This document shows positions 63,115 through 64,000 of a stretch of DNA of 64,000 nucleotides, in pieces. The notes under the pieces are model-generated. The model was not told the origin of the DNA. It did no database searches and worked only from the letters and a program-made list of their open reading frames with translations. How positions within the stretch are numbered: position 1 is the stretch's first letter; each line of letters starts with the position of its first letter. Source of the stretch: Thalassospira profundimaris (GTDB lineage: Bacteria; Pseudomonadota; Alphaproteobacteria; Rhodospirillales; Thalassospiraceae); the NCBI RefSeq assembly GCF_003326755.1, contig NZ_JPWH01000012.1, positions 62,001 to 126,000 of the forward strand, given 5' to 3'. The position numbers were made by a program, and so were the translations under genes.

Positions 63115-64000
63115 TTAACCGGCAGTGTCCTGATATTCCTCACGCAGGGCATTATAAAGGCGGCGGAACTTTGCCAGCCGGGGCTGGTATTGGGCGTGGC
63201 GGTTTTGGTTGGGTGTTAAAATGTCTTCGATGGCGGGCGGGGTACAAATTTCCGCGATTGTGCCCTCGCGCAGCGCCAGCCGGGCGAGGCGGGCCGCGCC
63301 AAAGGCCGGGCCTTTTGTTCCGCCCTGATAGCGGGCAAGGGGTGTTCCCATAATATCGGCAATCATCTGCGTCCAGTACAGGCTGCGCGCGCCGCCGCCA
63401 ATTACGCCGGGCAATTCGCAATAGGTGCCCGCCGCATGCAGGCAGGATTGGGCATCGGCCAGGGCAAAGGCAACACCTTCCAGCACCGCCTGTGCCATAT
63501 GTTCGCGTGCGGTATCGGTGCCAAGTCCAAAGAAAACCCCGCGGGCATAGGGGTCATTATGCGGGGTGCGTTCACCACTGAGATAGGGCAAAAACATCAG
63601 TTCGGACGGTTTTTTGTGTTGGGCTTCAATGCGGTTCAAAAGGTCGCCGATATTGGTTTCGCCCAGAATTTTTGCAATCCAGGCCAGGCAACTGGCCCCG
63701 TTTAACAGCACCGCCATCTGAAACCAGCGATCCGGGATGGCATGGGCAAAGCTGTGCAGCAGCAATTCCGGTTTCGGGCGATAGCGGTCGGAGGCGACAA
63801 AAAGCTGTGACGAGGTGCCCAGCGAAATAAAGCCCGATCCGTGGGTGACAGCCCCGGCCCCCATACCGCCGGTTGCCGCATCGCCCCCACCCCCGGCAAT
63901 CACCACATTTTTTGCCATGCCCCAGCGTTCGGCAAGGTCAGTACGAAGTGTGCCGGTGGGGTCGCTGCCTTCAAACAGGGCCGGGATCTGATCACGGTCA
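63115..64000 (-). CDS. xylB: Xylulokinase-like FGGY sugar kinase, 5' truncated by window edge
   Basis: 294 residues visible, the C-terminal part of an FGGY carbohydrate kinase; the frame is open to the window edge (upstream of the internal ATG at 63918 it reads LFEGSDPTGTLRTDLAERWG, typical xylulokinase), so about 190 residues are missing. Blocks: GGGGDAATGGMGAGAV, GTSSQLFVAS, FLPYLSGERTPHNDPYARG, GGGARSLYWTQMIADIMG. Phosphorylates D-xylulose or a like sugar in the cytoplasm. Convergent with the TlpA-like gene, 11 bases apart. Confidence 0.9.
   Translation of the reverse strand, partial: DRDQIPALFEGSDPTGTLRTDLAERWGMAKNVVIAGGGGDAATGGMGAGAVTHGSGFISLGTSSQLFVASDRYRPKPELLLHSFAHAIPDRWFQMAVLLNGASCLAWIAKILGETNIGDLLNRIEAQHKKPSELMFLPYLSGERTPHNDPYARGVFFGLGTDTAREHMAQAVLEGVAFALADAQSCLHAAGTYCELPGVIGGGARSLYWTQMIADIMGTPLARYQGGTKGPAFGAARLARLALREGTIAEICTPPAIEDILTPNQNRHAQYQPRLAKFRRLYNALREEYQDTAG

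Noticed and set aside
1-64000. CRISPR arrays, insertion sequences, prophage genes, tRNA or rRNA genes
   Set aside because: No spaced repeats of CRISPR type, transposase motifs, terminal inverted repeats around an orf, or tRNA cloverleaf/T-loop signatures were seen.

Overview
The window looks like chromosomal core DNA of a free-living, probably flagellated alphaproteobacterium. The best guess is Rhodospirillales, Thalassospira-like. This rests on a long PstC and a PstA with an N-terminal extension, argH-lptM-lysA, metX-metW, ftsEX next to an MJ0042 zinc-ribbon gene, a TIGR02302-type protein and a TTAA-N7-TTAA (CtrA-type) site. No insertion sequence, prophage, CRISPR array, rRNA or tRNA was seen. 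Both ends cut genes: gltD on the left, a xylulokinase-like gene on the right.

Layout. 1-5.9 kb: gltD-gltB (glutamate synthase) closed by a strong terminator. 6.0-6.7 kb: two small minus-strand genes of unknown function, one with a promoter and the other with a terminator. 7.0-14.2 kb, the least explained part: a family 5 solute-binding protein translationally coupled to a hybrid sensor kinase with no permease nearby; divergent to it a 414-residue unknown protein, a 97-residue protein with a FliF-tail-like end, and a secreted HEGQH protein. 14.2-17.3 kb: an FNR-like regulator and a NarL-type two-component pair. 17.3-25.6 kb: pyruvate carboxylase in one apparent operon with glycolate oxidase glcDEF, preceded by a perfect PdhR/GlcC-type operator and a promoter. 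25.6-32.6 kb: the Pho regulon core pstSCAB-phoU-phoB behind a PhoB box array, with a hairpin after pstS; phoR is absent.

32.7-37.2 kb: a CPA2 cation/proton antiporter, a Ca/Na exchanger, and a pteridine reductase-like SDR next to folB. 37.2-37.7 kb: an AT-rich non-coding stretch with DnaA boxes before uvrC. 39.6-40.2 kb: non-coding DNA with a candidate minus-strand sRNA and a structured leader for a RutG-like pyrimidine permease. 41.7-44.0 kb: pgsA, moaE, and an unknown lipoprotein/helical-protein pair. 44.0-49.1 kb: metX-metW divergent from chorismate mutase-hisC-tyrA (aromatic amino acid synthesis). 49.2-51.8 kb: two EamA transporters flanking a ChaC-like enzyme. 51.9-56.7 kb: PlsC-like acyltransferase, DUF218 protein, ftsEX and the zinc-ribbon membrane protein. 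56.8-64 kb: TIGR02302 protein, lysA-lptM-argH (minus strand, ATGA overlaps), a TlpA-like thioredoxin and the partial sugar kinase.

All calls come from reading the sequence and its translations; no database search was run. Start codons were moved from the longest frame where a Shine-Dalgarno site or family length argued for it, and this is stated in each entry.
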